Positions 51,268-61,678 of a DNA stretch of 64,000 nucleotides are shown here, in pieces. The stretch lies in assembly GCA_028583405.1 (NCBI GenBank), contig CM053256.1:4597995-4661994 (forward strand), given 5' to 3'. The position numbers and the translations under genes are program-made. Within the stretch, counting starts at the first letter, position 1. Each line of letters starts with the position of its first letter. Source of the DNA: Pogonophryne albipinna (Eukaryota; Chordata; Actinopteri; Perciformes; Artedidraconidae). The notes under the pieces were generated by a model. It was not told the DNA's origin, did not search any database, and worked only from the letters and a program-made list of their open reading frames with translations.

Positions 51268-54200
51268 TCACTTCTTTCTCTTTAGCTCCTCAATGAGATA
51301 TTTCTCCTCTTTCTCAAGGATTCTGTAGAAGACTTCTTTGCCATCAAGCCCTGCTGCATTCAGGGGACCACTGAAGAGCTCCCTCATCTTCTTCCGAGAG
51401 GTTGGGATTACCAGGATTTCACTATAAATCGATTGTGTGATGACTTTTTTATCAAGGAGCTGGTCCAAAATGTCTGCAACGCAGTTCACTCTGTTGATCA
51501 GCTCGGTTCTATGTTCATCCACAAAGTGCTTACCTGAGGAAGGAGGGAATAATGAGTAAAGTGTTGATGATACCATGAAGCCAACTTGATACATTTCTAA
51601 ACTTATATTTTATTTTCTATAATAGTGACTTCTTTATTTTCAATGTATGTGTATTGCATTAGTTTAACTGCATGTGGGTCCGTGGAAGGTTGGTTTAATA
51701 ATTTGGGATAACTACACAAACCTGATGCATATTCTGTGTTTTAGAGAAATTGGTAATTCTTTTTGGGAATAGTGGATTGATAATTTTGCCATCGAAGCAC
51801 ATCTGAAATAATAAGGTCTTCTTCTAACAATTACAAACTTGTTTTCTCCAAATGCAATTAATTAAACCTCTCACATCTTCTGCTTTGATGATGGGACATG
51901 CATGTTGATTTTCTTGCCAAGAATGAGGAAAAAAAAAGGTTGAAATGTCTCAACATCAGAGTTTTATCTTTCTTTTCGTAGAATGCAAAGAAAGAACCAA
52001 AAAATAATATTTCCCAAGTGTCAAATTATTTGTTTAAAAACAATTCAGCACTTATCAGTTTCTTACATTGGTCTATAGCCTAGACTTTATTTAGAACAAG
52101 TAAAGCCTTTTCTAAATATTCATCATGAAGTAAATTAGCATGTATGTTTCAGAGTCTGGGTTGCTAGTCAAATCTGATCCACGGGGATCAGAAACCAAAA
52201 TCAGGTGTTCACCCACCGTCTACCATGGTGTATTGAGCTGTCTCTCCAGCTGAGGGTCCAGCAGCTGAAACAAATTGAGGGAACATTTAAATTGCTTAAT
52301 GATGGACAGGTTTGGTGTTTATGCATTTTTTTTCATGCACACAGCAACTCAGCAAAATACGGTCAATCGATGTGGAAATGTAAGATTCATTTTACATACA
52401 GGCACTGTCATTGGTTGCCAGTTTAAGAAAATACCTTAAACAATAAGACTGATGGTATTCTATTATTTTCAAAATGTCAACAAAATGTGTTACTGCATTA
52501 CATAATTTGGGAAAGCAGTAATTATAAATCCTACAATTGAGGTATTTGACCAGAAATATTGGGAAATGTGATTATGTCCATATCGCACAGCCTTAAATGA
52601 CAATGCACCATTATTCACACTTTTCTTTTTGTCACTGTACATCCAAATTCACATAGTGTCAAGTCAATGTCGTTGTCAATGTGAAGGGTGCAGTTTGAGG
52701 AGAAATGTTGACCTGCAAATTCTGAAGAAGATGTTCCCTGCAAATCTCTCCACTGTCTTTTGTGTGGGGCTTTCAAGTTTTGTGAACTAAAGACTTTTCG
52801 CTGTTTGAAATAAATTGAATCCTATACTAGTTTTCTATTTTATATAAGCAAGGAAACCTAATGTAGATAAACAACTCACTGTCACTCATTTTCTGTGAGC
52901 TTGTCTAAACACTGCTACTCCAGCAGGAGGAGAAATGATCTACTCACTGCAGAGAGGCTGACATGACTCACATTTCCTCGAATATATTTCACTTGATGGA
53001 TTCAGATTAGAGACCTGTTCAACCACTTATCCAACAACAGTTGTACATTGTTCTAGATTTACTAGGAACTGTATGTTTGCCTTAAGCCTTTTATCATTTT
53101 GACTCTGATGAAGAAAGAGTAGTAATTGTTATCATAAGAGACAAAAAACACAGTCTGTGCTAAATGTATCCAAAGTTTAACACGATTAAAAGGACTATGT
53201 GTTTAACTGCTCTATTATAGTATAGTTTTGAGGCTAGATGTAAAGCCACAACATCCATATTTAAATATATCAAGATTTTTTCACAGCAGAAATGTTGGCA
53301 TGCTGCCACAGTCATAAAAACACAGTGCACATATGCCTACATTTTTTAACCCAAGGTCATTTTGAATACATGAAAGGATGTTTGTTTGTTGTGTAAAACA
53401 GGAAATCAACTCACTGTTACTGGATCCAGGTTCTGAGTATTTAACACCTGTATCTGTCACTGAAATAACAAAGAAAAAACGTTAGAAAGCAATATGATGG
53501 AATTACAGTTTGACATACAGGTTTCCTGAGGTTTGTCATGTTTTCTAATTTCAGAGCTTGGTTTTGGGCATGAGAGTCCTAATGATTTAACGCATTTGTT
53601 ATGTTTATCATGTGAGACAAAGTCCACAGTTCTCGTTTAGTGCTAAATTGTAAGTTTAATAATGTTCAATTAATGCGTGTTTAACTCGTATATTCAATTG
53701 TTATGAAAGCAAAGATCTTAACTTTTTAATCACAGATATTTTGATTACATAAAAGGATGTTATTCTTTTTATTTTGTTTTAGATAAATAATTTCTTATTG
53801 AGTTACACTGTGTAACTAAATAAGGATATACACTGACATGAGAGGAAGTCGGGTTGGTCCCTGCCCAGAAAAGGCGGTTACATTTCCTAAACTGTGTAGA
53901 AATATAAGAATAAAGGATATTTCAAGTAAACCCTCATCGATTAAACGTTGTTATTTGTCGCTGATAATCTGCAAGCACACATGATGTAGGGCTCAATGTT
54001 TATCAGTCCAAAAAGTTCTGTTCTCATTCTGCATCAAACCATGAAGCACTCACACAGTTGGTCTGCATCATTTTTGCAATTCATCTCGTTCAATAACTCC
54101 ACTGCCACTACGACAGCTCCGGTCTCATCAAAAGTGGAAATCAGCACATCTAGGATATCCAAGTCACTTTTCCCCTCCACCCTGTTGCGTGCGACCTGCG

Positions 54201-54297
54201 GCTCCTTTTTGCGGATCACAAGCTCGTGGCAGAAATTGGCAAAGTTTTCCTTTGACAGGTTTTTCAACATGCGTTTTAAAGCCTTTTGTTTATCCAT
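51268..54297 (-). CDS. pycard-like: ASC-like PYD-CARD adaptor (184 residues, three coding exons)
   Basis: Exon 1 (54054-54297; ATG at 54297) encodes a PYD: MDKQKALKRMLKNLSKENFA, RKKEPQVARNRVEGKSDL, VLISTFDETGAVVVAVELL, donor GTGAGT in phase 1. Exon 2 (53415-53459) encodes L-TDTGVKYSEPGSSN. Exon 3 (51268-51533, acceptor CCTTCCTCAG) encodes [16 protein letters not shown]..., an ASC-type CARD ending EELKRKK and TGA. Total 81+1+14+1+87 = 184, near the usual fish ASC size. E-P-x-V-x-x-N-x-V-E-G-K in the PYD is an ASC hallmark. ASC links PYD sensors to caspase-1-like proteases by filament formation. A second linker at about 52870-52900 has an in-frame TGA and is presumably skipped. It may be a locus paralogue rather than the canonical pycard. 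Confidence 0.8.
51534..53414 (-). other. intron of the ASC-like gene
   Basis: 52170-52880 parallels 29040-29978 (FIIND gene intron) without the Tc1 insertion. A decayed linker-like exon lies at about 52876-52900 (donor GTGAGT kept, in-frame TGA). Nothing else recognised. Confidence 0.45.
53460..54053 (-). other. intron 1 of the ASC-like gene
   Basis: AT-rich sequence between the PYD exon donor and the linker acceptor. No gene. Confidence 0.45.
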
Positions 54298-54480
54298 TTT
54301 TCACCAACAGATGTGGGACTGCCGTGACTTTTTCTCCCAGACCAGCAGCAGAGGACACAGAGTTTGCTTTCCTTTTCGCTTGAACAGACTGCTGCCGCGC
54401 TCGAGAGGAAGCAGGGCGCCCCTCCCTACAGTACGTACGCAGAGCGTATAGGGCCTCATATCGCGCTGGTCCAGCCCACT
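54298..54480 (-). promoter_or_regulatory. 5'UTR/promoter of the ASC-like gene with an IRF element
   Basis: Minus strand upstream of the ATG contains GCGAAAAGGAAAGC (core 54377-54368), a perfect GAAANNGAAA interferon-regulatory-factor site. A GC-richer stretch (CTCGAGCGCGGCAGCAG) lies further up. The transcription start is not defined. Confidence 0.45.
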
Positions 54481-54849
54481 GCATTGCTTTGCAAATATTG
54501 GCTTAAATTTGTATTGGTCTTTTGTTTCCCCATTACTGGATTCCTTTTTTGTCTTTATGAGACACCTAGACTGAAAGACATGAAAACGACTACACTGTGA
54601 ACAACATAGGCCTACTCATTTTTGAACCAACATGTCTGAATCCTTGTCCAAGAACTGCACGTAAACTACTGCGGTCAACTCAGCCGTCTCTCGCATTTGC
54701 TTGGTCAAATGAGCAGCTCTTCATTTTTGAGTGCGTTATTAATAGCGTATTTACGGTAATCGCCGAGAAGCGGCACTGACGGTAGTAGGCTACAAGAGTA
54801 AAATAATGCATGTTTTTTCTGCTTTATTTGCGATACAAATAATTGTTAC

Positions 54850-55420
54850 CATATTATGTTCTTAAAAAAACTGACACTGTTTGACTCAGTCCTAGTTTGA
54901 CTGCTACCAACAATAAAATTAAGTAGCCTACTTTTACTGTGTTTTTTTCTGGGTGATAGGCCACTCTCAAATTCCCTTCACAAAATCATGCCACTTCTGC
55001 TATATTTGATGAGAGATAACATGATTTGTTGCTATAAGTTCTACATGAAATTGATATTGTTGGACTCAGTACTACTTGGACCACAGGTACAATCAAGTGT
55101 TTTTACTGTGTACTTTTTGAGTAATACTAGTTTAAACTCCTGTCCTGAGTACACTAATTAATGTATTCTGCTATCTTTGATGAGAGATAAAATGATTTTT
55201 TGCAATAAGTTCTACATGACATTGATACTGTTGGACTCAGTACTACTTGGACTACTACCACAAGTACAATCAAGTGTTTTTACCGTGTACTTTTTGAGTA
55301 ATACTCGTTTAAACTCCTGTCCTGAGTACACAAATTAATGTATTCTGATATCTTTGATGAGAGATCAAATGATTTTTTGACAAAGGATTACTCAAAAAGT
55401 ACACAGTAAAAGTAGGGGAG
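54850..55420. repeat. tandem repeat, about 170-bp units, with an inverted end
   Basis: Three units starting near 54865, 55050 and 55222 share TGTTGGACTCAGTACTACTT, GTACAATCAAGTGTTTTTAC, GTACTTTTTGAGTAATAC and ATCTTTGATGAGAGAT. At 55380-55416 part of the unit recurs inverted (ATTACTCAAAAAGTACACAG). Related single units lie at about 13.4 and 19.7 kb. Confidence 0.75.
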
Positions 55421-55656
55421 ACCAGGGACAGTTGCAACACGGGTCGGTTGTAACACCTTCAATATCTCCAATCTCAAACAAGCTCGAGTGATGAAACTCA
55501 CTCTGCACATGCGCAGTTAGATGGTAAGATATCAGCAAAAGTGTGTTTCTGAGGTAAATTATTAACTAAAATTATATGATGTATTTTTTGGATACCGTCT
55601 TGAGTTCAAATGTCAAGGAATCCAAACTAGTATTATTAGAATCACTGTTTTGTAAG
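55421..55656. other. spacer, no gene
   Basis: Between the tandem repeat and the gypsy LTR. Includes GGGGAGACCAGGGACAGTTGC, a common fish repeat-like phrase. Nothing else recognised. Confidence 0.3.
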
Positions 55657-57008
55657 TGTGACGGTGTGGTGTAGGTAAGAGTTTGTGTTGCCAACAACGC
55701 CACCTAAGGGAGTTTCACCCAGGAACTAACTATTGATTATAAAAGATTTACCACATAAGGAACACAGGTTCGTTTTACATAACAGTAAACAGTAAACAGT
55801 TTCAATTACAGTTAACAGAATTACTTTATTTTATAACAATCAAGTAACTATTCTAAAAAACACCAGATCCACATAATACAATCAGCTAAAAGTTCATACT
55901 GGGGCATAGGAGGTACAAGACAGGGCTGGGGCTTACCAGGCGGCAATACATAAATAGGGGGGAAGGGTCCAACTCAAAACCACCCGTGACACCGCAAACC
56001 AAACAATAGGACTTGTGAAGACCACCACCACCAGGGACTGGGGTTGCCGCCTCAGGCCCACAGCACCTGTCTGACAAGAGGAAGACGGTTAAAACCTCCA
56101 CACAGTATTACACTCAAATAAACAACTAAATAAATAACCAAACAAACAAAACCAAATGAATGAAGGTATCCAAATAAAGTCGGTGCACCATGATTTATAT
56201 AAAATAAGAAAAACACTAATATAAACTAAATTAACAAAAGAAAATAACAAAACCAAAATAACAGTTTCTCAAAGTAAACAGTGAGTTGTATCAGGGAGAC
56301 TTGGTTGGCGAGTTCCCTGAGAGCCTGAACCGCTCCAGAGTCCCGAAGGGGGGGGGGGGCACGTCACCAGACACGGAGCTCGCAACGCAACGGCAAGTTA
56401 TTCCAGTAGTGAGTCACTGCAAAGAGCCAAAACAGCAGGACCAGTTGTCCGAAGGTGGGCCTAGCAATTAATAGCACCACTGAAAAGGGCACAGGTACAT
56501 ATAATATTATTTAGAAGCCAATTAAACACATGGATATCAATAACTGAATTTACAGGTTCCCATACATACAATCTATTCAGCCACAGCATAACACCCGAGC
56601 CGTCAGGGGAGAGGGGCGCACAGGCCATGGCAAAATCCCGCTGCCACAATAAATAATATAAAATAAGCCAGGAGCCAAGTGTCAGATGATAAAGGGAGGC
56701 AGACAACGGCAACTCACCAGGTGATAACAACACTGCGCCCAGGGGAGTCCTCAGCGGAGCTATTTCTCCGCCACTGCACCGGCAGTCAGATGCGCTGTCC
56801 AGATGCGAGTGTTGCGAAACGGCTGCCACGACAAACAATTCATTCGGGCCACGCCGTGCTCCAGCCACCAGCGAAGGGGTTGACAGGTAAGTCACGAGCT
56901 ACGCCACACCCCTGTATTTATACTTCCGGCGCGCCCAGCAGTGACAAATCCGGAGGCGCCTGGCACAGTGCCGTGCAGCGGTACGGAGGGAGAAAACCTC
57001 CTGTCACA
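55657..57008 (-). mobile_element. 3' LTR of the minus-strand gypsy element (about 1.35 kb)
   Basis: On the minus strand it begins TGTGACAGGAGG right after a purine-rich GCTGGGGGTGGA and ends CCGTCACA, giving TG...CA ends with inverted TGTGAC/GTCACA. The pol frame ends at 57413, leaving about 400 nt of 3' leader. The matching 5' LTR is not in the window. Confidence 0.65.
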
Positions 57009-57412
57009 TCCACCCCCAGCTTTTGCATCATCGACCCGATGATGGATTTCAAAAAGGGTGGAATCAACACCAAGGCCTGAAAACTACAGACTGGGCGTTG
57101 GACATAGGGCTGAATCGTCCTGAGGACCAGAAGGAGGAGGAAGATGGTGGACATTAGAATGGTGGCCAGCAGTAGGGCGGACAGTTCTACGCAAAGCCTG
57201 CTGGCTAGTACTCGGCTGGTTGGTCGTGGATGTAGAAGGGACTGAGGGTGAGGAGACTCCATGCAATGAGGCTTCCGGCACTGGTCGGGACTGGTACAAG
57301 ATTTCATCAGAGGGACCCGACGGACCAGAGGCCCTTGGAGCCACTGAAAGTTGTGGAATGTGGTTATCAGGGACCAAGAGCCAAAGGTCACTGTCGCTAG
57401 AGGAGTCAAGGT

Positions 57413-60400
57413 CTAATGCGGGCACGGCAGGTGGAGATGGCACGCAGGATGGAGGAGCGGCATTCTCAGGCTGGAGAACCGTACATTCCGTACCCTCTGT
57501 GGGTCGTTGACAGGGGCAACAGTATAAACTGTTCCTTCACCAGAGGGGGCCCGTACAACCTGGTAGACCACAGAGCTCCAGAGATCCTGTATTTTATGTC
57601 GACCTCTAACACCATGGTTCTTTAGGTACACCATTTGGCCCACTGGGAAAGGTGCACCCCGGACTCTCTGATCGTGCCGATCTTTCCGGCGGCCAGCAGC
57701 CGCTAGCAGCCACTCACGAGCACCCTCAAAAGCAACCCTGAGTCTGGCCTGGTGTTCAACCACCCAGTCCTGTACCTCACCCGGTACTGGATCCTGGATT
57801 CGACCCAAAAGGAAATCTACAGGAAGCTGGGGTTCCTGTCCAAACATCAGGTAGTAGGGCGATTCACCAGTGCCTTGATGAGGAATAGTGTTATAACAAA
57901 ACAACACCTGAGGCAAACAGGAGGCCCAGTCCCGTTTCCGTGATACTGGCAGGGTGCGAAGGAGATTATGCAGAGTTCGGTTAAACCGTTCGCATTGCCC
58001 ATTATCCGCAGGATGGTATGGGGTCGTACGGGATTTTGTGATGCCGTACAAAGAGCAAAGCTGTTGGATCAGGGAACTCTCGAAGCTCCTGCCTTGGTCT
58101 GAGTGAAGACGGCTCGGAACACCAAACTTGTAGAACCACTCTCCGATCAATACTTGGGCCACGGTAGAGGCCCGTTGATCCCGAGTAGGAACAGCTACAG
58201 TAAATTTGCTGAACACATCTGTCATGACCAATACATTCTCAAGCCCATTTCCGGAAGGCTCCAACAGAGTGAAATCGATAGCCAAGATCTCATTGGGCCG
58301 TGAAGCAAGCAAATGGCCCATACAACTATGGGGCACCTGGCCTGAGTCCTTGGCCACTTGGCATCGTTCACACTCTTGGACCCAACTCTTTATATCGGAG
58401 GACATACCCGGCCAATAGCAGCGCTGTCGGACCAGCTCTGTGGTCCGTTCAATGCCTTGGTGGCCATGCTGTTGATGCAGCTGGGTTAAGGTCTCCGGTT
58501 TGAGAACTGCAGGCAAAATGAGTTGGAAAGACTTTTCCCCCCCATCAGAGCGGAACACCCGTCGAAAAAGTATGCCATCTTTCTCCACCAGGCGGTCCCA
58601 TTGGCGTAAAATTGCCATGACTGGCCGCTGAAGTTGCCGCTTCTCGGCTGAGGTAGGTGGGGTTTTACTTCGCCAAAACACCAACACCTCCTTTAGGAGG
58701 GAATCATTTTCCTGCAATGAACGGAGATCTGGCACAGAGTGGGATGGAAGGACTGAGATCAAGGACTGAGACACAGGCACCACAGAACCTGAAGGTGAGT
58801 TGTGGTAAAGGCCATCAGGGACGGGAGTACCAGGCACATACTGGCGTGAAAGTGCGTCAGCATTTCGGTTGCTTCGACCGGAGCGGTACTTGATATCAAA
58901 ATCAAAAGAGGCAAGCTGGGCCGCCCACCGTTGCTCAGTGGCCCCAAGTTTTGCCGACTGGATGTAGCTCAATGGATTGTTGTCGGTATAAACGATGCAC
59001 TTATGCCCCAATAAGTACTCTCGAAACTTTTCCGTCATGGCCCACTTGAGCCCAAGGAATTCCAGTTTCATGGAGCTATAGTTGGACATGTTGCGCTCCG
59101 TGGGCCGAAGGCCTCGCCTAGCATAGGCCACTGGTCTCACAGCACCGTCCGTGTCCTGGGAGAGGACAGCCCCAAGGCCACTATGATTAGCGTCAATCTC
59201 CAAAATGAAGGGGCATGAGAAGTCTGCATAAGTCAACACTGGGGCTGAGACCAACTTTGACTTCAGGGCCTCAAAGCCTTCCTCACACTGAAGAGTCCAT
59301 TCGGCAGCCAAAAGCTGACCTGATTTTGTCTTGGTCTTGGTGCCTGCCAGTTTAGCCACTAACTGGTGCAGAGGTCCTGCCAGCTTTGCAAAGCCCTCTA
59401 CAAAGCGGCGGTAATAGCTGGCGAAACCCAAAAAGGAACGCAGCTCGGAAACATGACGGAGACGCTTCCAATTAGCGACAGCCTCAACTTTCTGAGGGTC
59501 GGTTGCAACACCCTGGCTCGAGATGACATGCCCCAAGTATTTAACCTCATGTTGAAGGAAAGCACATTTGTCAAGCTTTACTTTAAGGCCCTCTCTTTCA
59601 AGTCGACCAAGCACTAATTCCAACCGTTGCAGATGTTGCTCAACAGAAGATGAAAAGACGATGATGTCATCAAGGTAGAGAAACGACTGGCCCTGTTGGT
59701 CGCCAAACATCCTCTGCATCAGCCGCTGGAAGGTACTTGGGGCGTTGCATAAGCCAAAAGGCATCCGATTGAACTCAAAGAGGCCGAAGGGTGTACAGAA
59801 GGCAGTTTTGGCCCGGTCGGGTTCCGACATCGGAACCTGATTGTAGCCACTGGCAAGGTCAAGGGTGGAGAACCAGCGGGCCCCAGAAAGTGCGTCCAGG
59901 CTCTTCTCAATGCGGGGGAAGGGGAAAGCATCTTTCCTGGTCTTGCTGTTGAGGAGGCGGTAGTCGACACACAAGCGCAGGCTCCCATCCTTTTTCCTCA
60001 CCAGCACTATTGGTGATGCATACGGGCTGCTGCTCTCCCTGATGACCTGGGACTCCAAGAGCTGGTTGATATGGGCCTTCACGGCTTCATACTCTGATGG
60101 AGGGATGTGTCAGTACCTCTGCCTTACAGGCACATCATCAAGAACAGGAATGTCATGGGAAATGAGTGTAGTATAGCCCAGGTCTCCATCATGGGTCGAG
60201 AAGACAGACTGGTACTGTTGCAACAGGGACTTTAACCTTGTCTGCTCGTGCTCAGGCAAGGCAGACAGATCCAATGACTCTAACTTGTCATGCACGGAGG
60301 GGACAGCGGTCTGGGAGGAGACAGTTGCAAAGGTTGACCCCACCTCAGTAACACCTGCAGTGAGACTTACAACCTGCGCGGCACTCAACGTGCCAAGACC

Positions 60401-61678
60401 AGTCCGTGGGTAAAGGAGAACCTCAGTGGTCCCAACATTGACCACTGGGACGTATGCAGTACCCCGGACTACCTGTACAAGGCAAGGTGACACAAGCAGC
60501 CCAGCTGGCAACCCTGCCTCAGGGGGCTCAAACAGAGCACTTTGACTGGAAAACTGTGCCGCACATGTGCTAGCAACCAGCTTCATCACACCTCCAGGTA
60601 TGCGCACCGCACGCTTTCCTCGAACCATCACAGTGCCAGTTGGGTTCCCAAGAACCTGAGCAGAAGACTGGTGGCACTCCTGTAGAGCTGCAATGACTGT
60701 GACAGGCGCCCGTGTCACAGTGGGTGAGTCAAAGAGAGAGGGACCAAAGGTACCAAAGAGTTCTCGATAGCATCGGCGAATCACATTCATCCCCAGGATT
60801 CCAGGGACAGAAGACACAGCACCAGGGGGGTCTTTAACAACAAGAATCCCACAGCTGGCCATCTCCTTGCCACACAGTTAGATATCTAGCTCCAAGTAGC
60901 CAATATATGGAATGGATAGGCCGTTAGCTGCTCGCAGCTGTAGCCAGTGACAGGAGCGGAGGTGATCGTTGCCCCAAGGTGCAAAATGCGACAAGAAGAA
61001 ACGTTCCGTGACTGTGGACACCATGGACCCAGTGTCCACCAACCAGGTAACAGTTACACCTCCTATCAAGACATTTATGTTTGGGCAAGGAGCAATCAAG
61101 TCGACCGTTGCCCTTTCCTGTGAGCCTGTGGTCTCCCCAACTGAGCTGTGACTCGAAAGCTCAGTGGGCTCTAGTTTTCCACCTGGTGGGATGAATGGGA
61201 AGGCCTAGCAGCACTGGAGTTTACGCCAGCATCAGGAAAAGCACGGTGCCGGGAGGGAACCCGCTCACTCTCGAGCTATATGGCCAGGCTGCTGACACCT
61301 TCTGCAGATCAAAGGACCATTACGGGACGTTTGACCTTGGAAGCGAGGGGCCTGCAGGGAGGCTACAGTCTGGGTGAGTTGGTTAAGCTGTTCTTGCTGA
61401 CGCTTCAAAAGGTCCATCAGTTCACTCAACCCTGGCTCAGGCGGAGTGACAGGAGGAGTGTGTTGGAAGCGTCCCTGCACCCCATACTGAAAACCATAAG
61501 CAGATGGCAAAGAAGAGCTGCGCGCCCTGGCACCCCCTGGAAGACCCTCCCTCTCCCACCTAATAGCCTCACCACGAAGGTCCAGCAAGGTGGTATTGTG
61601 GTGGCGACGGACAACTTGTTTGATCTCCCTGCGAAGAGAACTGTCAAGAACGTGCAGGAGGTTTGACCACGTCAACAT
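57413..61678 (-). pseudogene. gag-pol of a Ty3/gypsy element in one frame with three nonsense codons
   Basis: All parts share one reading frame. Gag end (61678-61268) with zinc knuckle CRRCQQPGHIARE, where a TGA at 61265-61267 takes the place of the last Cys. Protease (61099-60881; WLVDTGSMVS), then TAA at 60878-60880. Spacer with GMNVIRRCYRELF (60862 on), then TGA at 60110-60112. RT (60082 on; PYASPIVLVRKKDGSLRLCV, FSTLDLASGYNQV, FLYLDDIIVFSS with intact YLDD), RNase H (LEIDANHSGLGAVLSQ, YTDNNPLSYI), integrase (HQQHGHQGIERT...CERCQ; IDFTLLEPSG, SDQGRSFES, QCERFNRTL). Stop at 57413. An 889-codon open stretch indicates recent activity. The gag is cut at about 61656 by the joined plus-strand element. 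Confidence 0.85.
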
